64,000 nt of DNA, taken from positions 596,414-660,413 of the forward strand of contig NZ_RCOG02000002.1 in assembly GCF_009663685.2 (NCBI RefSeq). The letters run 5' to 3'. The translations under genes and the position numbers were made by a program. Under the pieces are notes generated by a model, which was not told the origin of the DNA, did no database searches, and was given only the letters and a program-made list of their open reading frames with translations. This document shows positions 37,789 through 46,913 of this stretch, in pieces (within the stretch, counting starts at the first letter, position 1; each line of letters starts with the position of its first letter). This DNA comes from Cupriavidus sp. U2. Lineage in GTDB: Bacteria; Pseudomonadota; Gammaproteobacteria; Burkholderiales; Burkholderiaceae.

Positions 37789-39513
37789 TCACGACTGCCG
37801 CGCGGCTTCCTCACGCTGGCGCAAGCGGAATCGCTGAATCTTGCCGGTGGCCGTCTTCGGCAACTCCTCCACGCATTCGATCTGCCGCGGATACTTGTAC
37901 GGCGCCAGCTTCGCCTTGACGAAAGCCTGCAGTTCGGCGGCCATGCCGTCGTGCCATTGCTGGCCCGGGCGCAGCACCACGAAGGCCTTCGGCTTGATCA
38001 GGTCGTCGGCATCGGGCACGCCGATCACGGCCGCCTCCAGTACCGCCGGATGCTGGGCCAGCACGGCCTCCACCTCGAACGGCGACACATAGATGCCACC
38101 GACCTTCAGCATGTCGTCGCTGCGGCCCGCGTAGGTGTAGTAGCCGTCGGCATCGCAGACATACTTGTCCCCGCTGCGCGTCCAGGCGCCCACGAAGGTA
38201 TCGCGGCTCTTGTCGCGATTGCACCAGTACATCAGCGCGGCCGACGGTCCCTTGATAAACAGGTCTCCAATTTCGCCCGGCGCGCACGGCTCGCCCTGCT
38301 CGTCGAGCAGCTTCAGTTCATAGCCCGGCACCGGGCGGCCCGTGGTGCCGTAGCGCACTTCGCCCGGCCGGTTCGAGAGGAAGATGTGCAGCATCTCGGT
38401 GGAGCCGATGCCATCGAGGATGTCGCAGCCGAAATGCCCCAGGAAGCGGTCGCCGATATCGCGCGGCAGCGCCTCGCCGGCCGATGTGCAGACCCGCATC
38501 GCCACATCGGCGCGCGGCGGCAGGTCGGGGGCGGCCAGCATGCCCGCGAACAGCGTCGGCACCCCGCAGAAGACGGTCGGCCGATGCTTGACAAGGCGCT
38601 GGAATACCGCCTGGGGCGTCGGCCGCTCGGCCATCAACACCGTGGTGGCCCCCACCGACAGCGGAAACGTCAGCGCATTGCCCAGCCCATAGGCAAAGAA
38701 CAGCTTGGCGGCCGAGAACACCACGTCGTCTTCGCGGATGCCCAGCACCCGGCGCCCGTACAGATCGGCCGTGTGGAACAGGTTGCCGTGGGTGTGGACC
38801 GTGCCCTTGGGGCGGCCCGTCGAGCCCGACGAATAGAGCCAGAACGCCATGTCGTCGGGGCCCGTGGCGGCTACGGTGGGCGCGGGATCGGCACTGGCCA
38901 CCATGCTGGCAACGGTGGGGCCCGGTACGTCGGCCATCGGCGCCGTCCCTGGCGCGGCCACAATCACGTCGGGCGCAAGCCCGGCCTTGTCGATGGCGGC
39001 CTGCATCGTGCCCAGCAGCGGCGCGGACACCACCACGGCCCGGGCGCCGCTGTGCGCCAGCATGTACGCGTAGTCGTCGACCGTCAGCAGGGTGTTGACG
39101 GCCACCGGCACCACGCCAGCCAGCACGCAGCCCAGAAATACCGTGGGAAAGTCGATCGTATCGAGCGCGCACAGCAGGACGCGCTCCTCGCGGCGGAACC
39201 CGGCCCGGTGCAGCGCGCCGGCAAAGCGGCGGCAGCGATCGTCCAGTTCGGCAAAGGTGAGCGTGGCGGTGTCGTCGATATAGGCAAGCTTGCCGCCCCG
39301 CCCGGCCTGCCGGTGGCGCGCGAGCAGGTCGTCGGCGGCGTTGTAGCGGGCGGGCAGCGCGGTCACGGCGAAGGCGGCCGTCGCGGTTGCCGAGCCGGGC
39401 GCCTCGCCAGCCGACACGGAAGACGATGCCATGGATGCAGCCGGGGATACAGCCGAGGACACCGCCTGCGCTGCCGTGCCGGCAGCCGCGGTGCTAGTGA
39501 TCGGGGGCGTCAT
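37789..39513 (-). CDS. bclA: Benzoate-CoA ligase
   Basis: AMP-forming ligase that activates benzoate to benzoyl-CoA, first step of the box pathway. 574 aa, ANL superfamily. P-loop-like A3 motif YSSGSTGRPKGTVHTHGN, A5 DGIGSTEMLHIF, A8 hinge GRSDDMLKVGG and A10 Lys in LPKTATGKIQRF. The GSTEMLHIF form is the benzoate-CoA ligase type. The N-terminal 45 residues are Ala/Ser-rich low complexity, so an internal start (Met28) is possible; the ATG at 39513 is taken. It heads a leftward operon of seven genes. Confidence 0.92.
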   Translation of the reverse strand: MTPPITSTAAAGTAAQAVSSAVSPAASMASSSVSAGEAPGSATATAAFAVTALPARYNAADDLLARHRQAGRGGKLAYIDDTATLTFAELDDRCRRFAGALHRAGFRREERVLLCALDTIDFPTVFLGCVLAGVVPVAVNTLLTVDDYAYMLAHSGARAVVVSAPLLGTMQAAIDKAGLAPDVIVAAPGTAPMADVPGPTVASMVASADPAPTVAATGPDDMAFWLYSSGSTGRPKGTVHTHGNLFHTADLYGRRVLGIREDDVVFSAAKLFFAYGLGNALTFPLSVGATTVLMAERPTPQAVFQRLVKHRPTVFCGVPTLFAGMLAAPDLPPRADVAMRVCTSAGEALPRDIGDRFLGHFGCDILDGIGSTEMLHIFLSNRPGEVRYGTTGRPVPGYELKLLDEQGEPCAPGEIGDLFIKGPSAALMYWCNRDKSRDTFVGAWTRSGDKYVCDADGYYTYAGRSDDMLKVGGIYVSPFEVEAVLAQHPAVLEAAVIGVPDADDLIKPKAFVVLRPGQQWHDGMAAELQAFVKAKLAPYKYPRQIECVEELPKTATGKIQRFRLRQREEAARQS

Positions 39514-39632
39514 GTCTCCACTCCTCTGGCCACCCGGATCGTCGCCAGCCACAGCACGCCGTCCGGTATGGCTTCCAGCAGTTTGTCTTCTTGTACCGAC
39601 AGCCACGCGCAGCGCCGCCGTGATGTCGATGC

Positions 39633-39660
39633 ATTTTATTTCATATCGACTATTATGCAA
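39633..39660 (-). promoter_or_regulatory. bclA promoter with TGCA half-sites
   Basis: On the minus strand TTGCAT (39660-39655), 16 bases, TAAAAT (39638-39633). A TGCA overlaps each hexamer end (39656-39659 and 39630-39633). The box promoter has the same TTGCAT -35, which supports joint control by BoxR. Confidence 0.6.
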
Positions 39661-39668
39661 GCAAGGGT

Positions 39669-39724
39669 ATGCACTATATAGCCGCAGCGACCATGCACTC
39701 GCACGCATGCCGTGTCCGTATAAT
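39669..39724 (+). promoter_or_regulatory. boxR promoter region and operator half-sites
   Basis: TATAAT at 39719-39724 is a plausible boxR -10, 39 bases before the ATG. ATGCACTATA at 39669-39678 and TGCA at 39694-39697 repeat the element found before boxC. No clean -35 is present. Confidence 0.5.
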
Positions 39725-39762
39725 GCGTCGCCCGATCCAACGGACCCATTTTCGATACCAGC

Positions 39763-40719
39763 ATGCGTCGCGACCCCGACACGCTCCTGCCTCCTGACGA
39801 CCGCGCCGACCCGCGCGCGGAGTCCCGCGCCACGGGCGAGCGCGACCCCTATCTGACGCAGCTTGGCGAACGCATCCGTTCGTTGCGCGCGGCGCGCGGG
39901 ATGTCGCGCAAGGACCTGGCACGCGGCGCCGATGTCTCGGAACGCTACCTGGCCAATCTGGAAACCGGCACCGGCAATGCATCGGTGCTGTTGCTGCGCC
40001 AGGTTGCTCGCGCGCTGGACGTACCGCTGCCCGTTGTACTGGCCGAGGTGGACGGCCACGCCACCGGGCACGGCGACCCCGCTGCCGCCGAATTCTCGCA
40101 ACTGGTGCAGTGGCTGGCACAACTGCCCGCCAGCGACCTGGCGCGCGTGCGCGAGGCGGCGCAGCATGCGCTGTCGCCAGCGGAATCGCGCGACGCGCGG
40201 CATCGCCGCATCGCGCTGATCGGGCTGCGCGGCGCCGGCAAATCAACGATCGGCCGCGCACTGGCGGCCGCCGAAGGCATGCCGTTCGTCGAACTGAACG
40301 TGGCGATCGAGCAGGAGGCCGGCGCCAGCCTGTCAGAGATCCACTCGCTCTATGGCCAGGCGGCCTACCGCCGTTATGAAATGCGCGCACTCGAACGTGT
40401 GCTGCGCGAGCACGACACGATGGTGCTGGCTACGCCGGGCAGCCTGGTATCGGAGCCCGCCACCTTCAACCTGCTGCTGTCGCGCTGCCTGACGGTCTGG
40501 GTACGGACGTCGCCCGAGGAACATATGGCCCGCGTGGTCGCCCAGGGCGACATGCGCCCCATGGAGGGCAACCGCGAAGCCATGACCGACCTGCGCCGCA
40601 TCCTGCAGGCGCGCACCCCGCTCTATTCGCGCGCGGACGTGTCGATCGACACCAGCGGCCAGGACGCCGCGTCGTCGCTGCAGGCGCTCCAGGCCCAACT
40701 GCGCCAGCTTCGCCACTAG
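39763..40719 (+). CDS. boxR: BoxR, benzoyl-CoA-responsive repressor
   Basis: 318 aa, BzdR/BoxR type: N-terminal Xre helix-turn-helix (residues about 29-84, RSLRAARGMSRKDLARGADV, SERYLANLETG) fused to a shikimate-kinase-like domain with P-loop GLRGAGKST (154-162). In this family the kinase-like part senses benzoyl-CoA and releases the repressor from DNA. It is divergent from bclA and followed by boxCBA, so the gene order puts it between the two sets it probably controls. The start ATG at 39763 is the first in the frame. Confidence 0.93.
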   Translation: MRRDPDTLLPPDDRADPRAESRATGERDPYLTQLGERIRSLRAARGMSRKDLARGADVSERYLANLETGTGNASVLLLRQVARALDVPLPVVLAEVDGHATGHGDPAAAEFSQLVQWLAQLPASDLARVREAAQHALSPAESRDARHRRIALIGLRGAGKSTIGRALAAAEGMPFVELNVAIEQEAGASLSEIHSLYGQAAYRRYEMRALERVLREHDTMVLATPGSLVSEPATFNLLLSRCLTVWVRTSPEEHMARVVAQGDMRPMEGNREAMTDLRRILQARTPLYSRADVSIDTSGQDAASSLQALQAQLRQLRH

Positions 40720-40779
40720 ATCTGCCTGCCGGCCCGGACAATCCGGGGCCAACGGGAAGATCTCCAGCGCGTGCGGGGC

Positions 40780-40840
40780 TTGCATCGTCCGCGACGATGC
40801 ACTATATTTCATCGCAAACGATACGGAACTATAGTGCATC
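40780..40840 (+). promoter_or_regulatory. boxCBA promoter with nested palindromes
   Basis: TTGCAT (40780-40785), 17 bases, TATATT (40803-40808). A 9-base-arm palindrome TGCATCGTC / GACGATGCA (40781-40789 and 40793-40801) fills the spacer. An 11-base inverted repeat GATGCACTATA / TATAGTGCATC (40796-40806 and 40830-40840) covers the -10 and early transcribed region. This is the layout expected for a repressor that blocks polymerase; BoxR is the obvious candidate. Confidence 0.78.
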
Positions 40841-40854
40841 AAGGAGACGCCCCC

Positions 40855-42531
40855 ATGTCGACGGATATCGCCACGACCGCCCCTGCCCCGGTGACCTTCG
40901 AGCGCCATCCCGACCACTACCGCCACTGGAAGCTCACGTTCGATGGCCCGATTGCGACGCTGTCCATGGACGTCGACGAGGAAGGCGGCCTGCGGCCCGG
41001 GTACACGCTGAAACTCAATTCCTACGACCTGGGCGTGGACATTGAACTGCACGACGCGCTGCAGCGTATCCGCTTCGAACATCCCGAAGTCCGCACCGTG
41101 GTGCTCACCAGCGCGAAGGACCGCATCTTCTGCTCGGGCGCCAATATCTTCATGCTGGGCAAATCCAGCCATGCCTGGAAGGTGAACTTCTGCAAATTCA
41201 CCAACGAAACGCGCAACGGCATCGAGGATGCCAGCCGCCACTCCGGCATCAGGTTCATCGCGGCCTGCAACGGCACCACCGCCGGCGGCGGCTACGAACT
41301 GGCGCTGGCCTGCGACGAAATCGTGCTGATCGACGACCGGTCGTCGGCCGTGAGCCTGCCCGAAGTGCCGCTGCTGGGCGTGTTGCCCGGCACCGGCGGG
41401 CTGACACGCGTGACCGACAAGCGCCGCGTGCGCCGCGACCACGCCGATATCTTCTGCCTGACCACCGAAGGCGTGCGCGGCCAGCGCGCCAAGGACTGGC
41501 GCCTGGTGGACGACGTGGTCAAGCCCGCCCGCTTCACCGAACACGTGCGCGAACGCGCGCAGGCACTGGCCGCGCAAAGCGACCGGCCCGCCGGCGAGGC
41601 CGGCGTGGCGCTGACGCCGCTGGCGCGCCAGACCAGCGACACCGGCTATCGCTATGACACCGTGCGCGTCGACATCGACCGCGACGCGCGCCACGCCACG
41701 ATCACCGTTAGCGCCCCTACCGGCGAGCTGCCCACGGACGTGGCGGGCATCGTTGCGGCCGGCGCGCAGTGGTGGCCGCTGAAGATGGCCCGCGAGCTCG
41801 ACGACGCCATCCTGACCCTGCGTGCCAACCATCTCGACATCGGCATGTGGATCCTGAAGACCACGGGCGACGCCGCGCAGGTGCTGGCCGCCGATGCCCT
41901 GATGGAGGCCCACGCCAGCCACTGGTTCGTGCGCGAGACCATCGGCATGCTGCGCCGGACGCTGGCACGGCTGGATGTGTCCTCGCGCAGCCTGTTCGCA
42001 CTGGTGGAACCGGGTTCGTGCTTTGCCGGCACGCTGCTGGAACTGGCGCTGGCCGCCGACCGCACCTACATGCTGCATATGCCGGATGCCCCCGGCGAGG
42101 CCCCGCACCTGCATGCCGACGCCGCCAATTTTGGCCGTTATCCGATGCCGAACGGGTTGACGCGCATCGCCGCGCGGTTCTACGAAGAATCCGACGCGCT
42201 GGCAGCCGTGCGCGCGCGGGCGGGCCAACCGCTAGACGGCCCCACGGCCGAGGCGCTGGGGCTGGTCACGGCCGCGCTGGACGATATCGACTGGGAAGAC
42301 GAGATCCGCATCGCCATCGAGGAACGCGCAAGCCTGTCGCCCGATGCGCTGACCGGCCTGGAGGCCAACCTGCGCTTCGGGGGCCACGAGACCATGGAAA
42401 CGCGGATCTTCGGCCGGCTCACGGCCTGGCAGAACTGGATCTTCAACCGCCCCAACGCCGTGGGCGAGTACGGGGCGCTCAAGGTCTTCGGCACCGGCAA
42501 CAAGGCACGCTTCGACTGGGACCGGGTCTGA
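40855..42531 (+). CDS. boxC: BoxC, 2,3-epoxybenzoyl-CoA dihydrolase
   Basis: Opens the epoxidised ring of benzoyl-CoA hydrolytically, giving 3,4-dehydroadipyl-CoA semialdehyde and formate. 558 aa, crotonase superfamily with two domains: the first has SAKDRIFCSGANIFML and the oxyanion loop CNGTTAGGGYELALACDEI, the second repeats parts near 390-470. AAGGAG at 40841-40846 precedes ATG 40855 (MSTDIATTAP); the upstream frame runs through the promoter. First gene of boxCBA. Confidence 0.94.
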   Translation: MSTDIATTAPAPVTFERHPDHYRHWKLTFDGPIATLSMDVDEEGGLRPGYTLKLNSYDLGVDIELHDALQRIRFEHPEVRTVVLTSAKDRIFCSGANIFMLGKSSHAWKVNFCKFTNETRNGIEDASRHSGIRFIAACNGTTAGGGYELALACDEIVLIDDRSSAVSLPEVPLLGVLPGTGGLTRVTDKRRVRRDHADIFCLTTEGVRGQRAKDWRLVDDVVKPARFTEHVRERAQALAAQSDRPAGEAGVALTPLARQTSDTGYRYDTVRVDIDRDARHATITVSAPTGELPTDVAGIVAAGAQWWPLKMARELDDAILTLRANHLDIGMWILKTTGDAAQVLAADALMEAHASHWFVRETIGMLRRTLARLDVSSRSLFALVEPGSCFAGTLLELALAADRTYMLHMPDAPGEAPHLHADAANFGRYPMPNGLTRIAARFYEESDALAAVRARAGQPLDGPTAEALGLVTAALDDIDWEDEIRIAIEERASLSPDALTGLEANLRFGGHETMETRIFGRLTAWQNWIFNRPNAVGEYGALKVFGTGNKARFDWDRV

Positions 42532-42572
42532 GCGCCGCCCGCCACCCCTGACAACGATAAAAGGAGACCGCG

Positions 42573-43997
42573 ATGAGCATCGACTACAGCCAGAAGATTC
42601 CGAACAACGTCAACCTTTCGGAAGACCGCACGCTGCAGCGCGCACTGGAACACTGGCAGCCGGCCTTCCTGGACTGGTGGCGCGACATGGGTCCGGACGG
42701 CTCGCACAATTTCGATGTCTATCTGCGCACGGCGGTGTCGGTGGACCCGTCGGGCTGGGCGCACTTCGACCACGTAAAGATGCCGGACTACCGCTGGGGC
42801 ATCTTCCTGCAACCGGCAGATGCCGAGCGCAAGATCCACTTCGGCGAGCACAAGGGTGAGGCGGCCTGGCAGGAAGTGCCCGGCGAGCACCGCGCCAACC
42901 TGCGGCGCATCATCGTCACGCAGGGCGACACCGAGCCCGCGTCGGTGGAGCAGCAGCGCCACCTGGGCCTGACCGCGCCATCGCTCTATGACCTGCGCAA
43001 CCTGTTCCAGGTCAATGTGGAGGAAGGCCGCCACCTGTGGGCCATGGTGTACCTGCTGCACCGCCACTTCGGCCGCGACGGCCGCGAGGAGGCCGAGGCG
43101 CTGCTGGGCCGACGCTCCGGCGACGAGGACAACCCGCGCATCCTGGGCGCCTTCAACGAACGCACGCCCGACTGGCTGTCGTTCTTCATGTTCACGTACT
43201 TCACCGACCGCGACGGCAAATTCCAGCTTTGCGCACTGGCCGAATCGGGCTTCGATCCGCTGGCACGCACCACGCGCTTCATGCTGACCGAGGAAGCCCA
43301 CCACATGTTCGTGGGTGAATCGGGCGTCTCTCGCGTGATCCAGCGCACCTGCGAGGTCATGCGCGAGCGCGACATCCAGGACCCGGCCGATGTGCGCGCC
43401 GCCGGCGTGATCGACCTCGAAACCATCCAGCGTTACCTGAACTTCCACTACAGCGTAACGATCGACCTGTTCGGCGCGGACCAGTCGTCCAACGCCGCCA
43501 CGTTCTACAGCGCCGGCCTCAAGGGCCGCTTCGAGGAAGGCAAGCGCGCCGACGATCACGTGCTCAAGGGGGACGTGTACCGTATCCTGGAAGTCCGGGA
43601 CGGCAAGCTGGCCGAGCGCGAGGTGCCGATGCTCAACGCGCTGAACGAGGTGCTGCGGGACGACTACATCAAGGACTCCGTGGGCGGGGTGGCGCGCTGG
43701 AACAAGGTGATCGAGAAAGCCGGCATCCCGTTCCGGCTGACGGTGCCGCACAAGGCGTTCAACCGCAAGATCGGCACGTTCGCGAACCTGCATGTGTCGC
43801 CCACCGGCGATGTGATCGGCGAAGCCGAGTGGCACGCCAACAAGGACAAGTGGCTGGCCACCGACGCGGACCGCAGGTACGTGGCGTCGCTGATGGGCCG
43901 GGTCGTCGAGCCGGGCAAGTTCGCCAACTGGATCGCACCTCCCGCTATCGGCATCAACCGCCAGCCGGTGGACTTCGAATACGTCCGCTTCAACTGA
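42573..43997 (+). CDS. boxB: BoxB, benzoyl-CoA 2,3-epoxidase oxygenase
   Basis: Di-iron monooxygenase subunit that epoxidises benzoyl-CoA with O2. 474 aa. Di-iron ligands are visible as [21 protein letters not shown] and [14 protein letters not shown] (about residues 245-258). Receives electrons from BoxA. Strong ribosome binding site AAAAGGAG just before ATG 42573; 41 bases after boxC. Cytosolic. Confidence 0.95.
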   Translation: MSIDYSQKIPNNVNLSEDRTLQRALEHWQPAFLDWWRDMGPDGSHNFDVYLRTAVSVDPSGWAHFDHVKMPDYRWGIFLQPADAERKIHFGEHKGEAAWQEVPGEHRANLRRIIVTQGDTEPASVEQQRHLGLTAPSLYDLRNLFQVNVEEGRHLWAMVYLLHRHFGRDGREEAEALLGRRSGDEDNPRILGAFNERTPDWLSFFMFTYFTDRDGKFQLCALAESGFDPLARTTRFMLTEEAHHMFVGESGVSRVIQRTCEVMRERDIQDPADVRAAGVIDLETIQRYLNFHYSVTIDLFGADQSSNAATFYSAGLKGRFEEGKRADDHVLKGDVYRILEVRDGKLAEREVPMLNALNEVLRDDYIKDSVGGVARWNKVIEKAGIPFRLTVPHKAFNRKIGTFANLHVSPTGDVIGEAEWHANKDKWLATDADRRYVASLMGRVVEPGKFANWIAPPAIGINRQPVDFEYVRFN

Positions 43998-44019
43998 ATT
44001 TGCGAAGGAACCGACGATC

Positions 44020-45279
44020 ATGGGCGCCGCCGACATCATCAAGCAACATCTGATCGATCCGGAAATCTGCATTCGCTGCAACACCTGCGAAGACACCTGC
44101 CCGATCGATGCCATCACCCACGACGACCGCAACTACGTGGTCAAGGCCGACGTCTGCAACGGCTGCGGGGCGTGCCTGTCGCCCTGCCCCACGGGCGCCA
44201 TCGACAACTGGCGCACCATGTTCAAGGGGCAGGCTTACACGATCGAGGCGCAACTGGGCTGGGACGAACTGCCCGCCGAGGTGCCGCTGACCGATGCGGT
44301 GATCGACGCCGCCATCGACGCCGCGGCAGCCGCCGACCAGGCAATCGGCGAGGCCGCGGCATCGAGCAAGCCGGTGACGATGCAGGCCGTGGAAACCAGC
44401 CGCCATACCTCGCCCAAGGCGCCGTGGTCGGCGGCCCATCCGTACGTCAACCTGCATGGGGTACGCGAACCCTTGCCCGCCACGGTGGCCGGCAACTACC
44501 GGTTGACCGAGGCCGATGCGTCGAGCGATATCCACCATATCGTGCTGGACTTCGGCAACCAGTTCTTTCCGGTGCTGGAAGGCCAGGCCATCGGCATCAT
44601 CCCGCCTGGCACCGATGCGTCAGGCAAGCCGCATTACATCCGCATGTACTCGGTGGCCAGCCCGCGCGATGGCGAGCGCCCCGGCTACAACAACCTGGCG
44701 CTGACCGTGAAGCGCGTGGACACCGACCACGACGGTAATCCGGTCCGTGGCGTGGCCTCGAATTTCCTGTGCGACCTGAGCAAGGGCGACACAGTGCAGG
44801 TCGTCGGCCCGTTCGGCAACACGTTCCTGATGCCGAACCACCGCGAGGCCAGCGTCATGATGATCTGCACCGGGACGGGATCGGCCCCGATGCGCGCCAT
44901 GACGGAGCGGATGCGGCGCAACATGAGCCACTTCGCCGGCCGCCGCCTGCTGTTCTTCGGCGCCCGCAACCGGCGCGAACTGCCGTACTTCGGCCCGCTG
45001 CTGAAGCTGCCCAAGGATTTCCTGGACATCCACTTCGCGCTGTCGCGCGACCCCGAGGTGCCCCGCCGCTATGTGCAGGATGCGATACGCGACGCTGGCC
45101 CCAATGTCGCCGCACTGCTTGGCGACCCGCATGGCTACGTCTACATCTGCGGGCTCAAGGGCATGGAGGAAGGCGTGCTCGAGGCATTTTCCGAGGTATG
45201 CGCGACGGCCGGGCTGTCGTGGGCCGAGGTCGAGACCCGTCTGCGCGCCGAAGGCCGGCTGCACATCGAAACCTATTGA
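44020..45279 (+). CDS. boxA: BoxA, benzoyl-CoA 2,3-epoxidase reductase
   Basis: NADPH-dependent reductase that delivers electrons to BoxB. 419 aa. Two [4Fe-4S] motifs in the first 60 residues ([12 protein letters not shown] and [12 protein letters not shown]), then a ferredoxin-NADP reductase part: FAD motif RMYSVASP and the NADP motif [13 protein letters not shown] linker of Ala/Asp residues separates them. Last gene of boxCBA; no BoxD aldehyde dehydrogenase follows. Confidence 0.95.
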   Translation: MGAADIIKQHLIDPEICIRCNTCEDTCPIDAITHDDRNYVVKADVCNGCGACLSPCPTGAIDNWRTMFKGQAYTIEAQLGWDELPAEVPLTDAVIDAAIDAAAAADQAIGEAAASSKPVTMQAVETSRHTSPKAPWSAAHPYVNLHGVREPLPATVAGNYRLTEADASSDIHHIVLDFGNQFFPVLEGQAIGIIPPGTDASGKPHYIRMYSVASPRDGERPGYNNLALTVKRVDTDHDGNPVRGVASNFLCDLSKGDTVQVVGPFGNTFLMPNHREASVMMICTGTGSAPMRAMTERMRRNMSHFAGRRLLFFGARNRRELPYFGPLLKLPKDFLDIHFALSRDPEVPRRYVQDAIRDAGPNVAALLGDPHGYVYICGLKGMEEGVLEAFSEVCATAGLSWAEVETRLRAEGRLHIETY

Positions 45280-45334
45280 TCGGGAGTGTCCGGAACGGGC
45301 TCGATTTGCGACTTCCCAACTGAAACCTGCCGCC

Positions 45335-45354
45335 TATAATGTTTCTCAAGAAAC
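45335..45354 (+). promoter_or_regulatory. Xre-RES promoter and palindromic operator
   Basis: TATAAT (45335-45340) directly abuts GTTTCT-CA-AGAAAC (45341-45354), a 6-base-arm palindrome at the expected transcription start. This placement fits autoregulation by the antitoxin. The AGGAGA ribosome binding site follows at once. Confidence 0.65.
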
Positions 45355-45369
45355 AGGAGACCATAGGCG

Positions 45370-45759
45370 ATGCAATCGAGGCAGATCCCCGAGACTGCGC
45401 CCGCCGGCAGCCCTGACGCTGGCGTGACGCTGACCAAGGCAGTGATGCGAGCGGCCGGCTTCCTGGGCATCAGCCAGGCCATCGTCGCCAGTGTGCTGGG
45501 CATCAGCACCGCGTCGGTATCCCGCATGGCCTCTGGCGGCTATGTGCTCGACACGCATCGCAAGGAATGGGAATTCGCCGTCCTGTTCGTCCGCCTGTTC
45601 CGGTCGCTCGACGCCATCCTCGGCCATGAGGAGCAGGCGCGACTCTGGCTGACTCACGACAACATCGCGCTTGGCGGCAAGCCGCTGGAGCTGATCCGCA
45701 CCACTGAGGGCCTCGTTCGTGTCGTTCACTACCTGGACGCCACCCGCGGTCGCATCTGA
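45370..45759 (+). CDS. Xre/MbcA/ParS-type antitoxin
   Basis: 129 aa antitoxin of a RES-Xre toxin-antitoxin pair. N-terminal helix-turn-helix (VMRAAGFLGISQAIVASVLG, then ISTASVSRMASG) and C-terminal toxin-binding domain (LFRSLDAILGHEEQARLWL, THDNIALGGKPLELI). It neutralises the downstream RES protein and should bind its own promoter. It overlaps the toxin start by 41 bases, so translation is coupled. Ribosome binding site AGGAGA is 10 bases upstream. Confidence 0.9.
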   Translation: MQSRQIPETAPAGSPDAGVTLTKAVMRAAGFLGISQAIVASVLGISTASVSRMASGGYVLDTHRKEWEFAVLFVRLFRSLDAILGHEEQARLWLTHDNIALGGKPLELIRTTEGLVRVVHYLDATRGRI

Positions 45760-46480
45760 GCGCAAGCTGTTCGCGCTCACGCTGTGGCGGGCCGTTGAAG
45801 CCCAGCATGTTGTCTCGACCATGCCCCTGGTTGACACACTCGAAGAACAGGCCGTCCTGGAAGCGGTGATCGATGCCGGCAAACCCGTCGTCCCACCCGA
45901 CGCACGCGCCCTGCATTACCTGATCTTCACGCCATTCCGCTATCCGACCACCGAATGGGGCTCGCGCTTCCGGGGTGGCCAGGACCCCGGCGTGTTCTAC
46001 GGCGCGGAATCGATCCGTACCGCCTGCGCCGAACTGGGCTACTGGCGCTGGCGCTTCGTGATGGACTGCCCGGCCCTGCCCCGCATCGACGCGCGCGCGC
46101 AGACGCTGTTCCAGGTGGGTGTCCGCTGCGATGGCGTGGCACTGGACGTCCTGCCCTTCGCGCAGGACGCCGCGCAGTGGACGCACCCGGACGAATACGG
46201 CCCCTGCCAGGCCTTTGCGCGCATCGCCCGGGAAGCCGGCGTTGGCCTGATCCGCTACACGTCGGTGCGCGATTCCGAGCCAGGTGTCGGCGTGGCCGTG
46301 CTGACGCCGCGCGCGTTCGACCCGTCACAACCGCTGGCCACCACCACGTGGATGCTCACGGTGCGCCACGACCGCGTGATCTGGCAACGCGATGACTTGC
46401 GACAGCGCGACAGCTTCGAATTCGAAAGTACCCGCTGGCCGCCGCCGCATCGCACAAGTGAAAATCCCCCACCGGCCTGA
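45719..46480 (+). CDS. RES-domain toxin
   Basis: 253 aa RES-family toxin; family members deplete NAD+. The RES region spans about residues 20-190: LWRAVEAQHV (Arg), VFYGAESIRTACAELGYWRW (Glu), and YTSVRDSEPGVGVAVLTP (Ser) are the positions expected for the NAD site. Size is at the upper end of the family, with an N-terminal stretch and a C-terminal beta extension (LTVRHDRVIWQRDDL). The start ATG at 45719 lies in the antitoxin gene; later starts are possible. No second copy nearby. Confidence 0.86.
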   Translation: MSFTTWTPPAVASERKLFALTLWRAVEAQHVVSTMPLVDTLEEQAVLEAVIDAGKPVVPPDARALHYLIFTPFRYPTTEWGSRFRGGQDPGVFYGAESIRTACAELGYWRWRFVMDCPALPRIDARAQTLFQVGVRCDGVALDVLPFAQDAAQWTHPDEYGPCQAFARIAREAGVGLIRYTSVRDSEPGVGVAVLTPRAFDPSQPLATTTWMLTVRHDRVIWQRDDLRQRDSFEFESTRWPPPHRTSENPPPA

Positions 46481-46574
46481 ACGCCCCGCCGCGAAAACGC
46501 TCCAATAGTCAGGCAGGTCGGGCGCTGCATGCATGCGCCTGACGGGCTGCCATCGCAGAACTTTTAAGTTTCTG

Positions 46575-46603
46575 TTGCAATGCGAAAACAGGTCACCTAT
46601 AAT
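46575..46603 (+). promoter_or_regulatory. tRNA-fMet promoter
   Basis: TTGCAA (46575-46580), 17-base spacer, TATAAT (46598-46603), 15 bases before the tRNA 5' end. A textbook sigma-70 spacing. Confidence 0.8.
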
Positions 46604-46618
46604 CAGAGCTTCGACGGA

Positions 46619-46696
<78 letters not shown>

Positions 46697-46737
46697 CCGA
46701 TCATCATGGATCGGAACCGTCAAGCAGTCACACAGCA

Positions 46738-46762
46738 AACCCGCCAAACCGGCGGGTTTTTT
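46738..46762 (+). terminator. Terminator downstream of tRNA-fMet
   Basis: AACCCGCC / GGCGGGTT stem, five-base loop, T run. Confidence 0.9.
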
Positions 46763-46913
46763 GTTTTGCATCCCGGCCCCGACCATGCCGCATGTCAGGC
46801 GCGGTGCACCATGGGCGCCCCATTAGCGCGTTGGGGGCGGGACATCACACAGCCGCCAAAGCGAGTCTCCGGCGCGGTGATACACTTGCCCCCATTCTTC
46901 CCGGACGCCTCCC

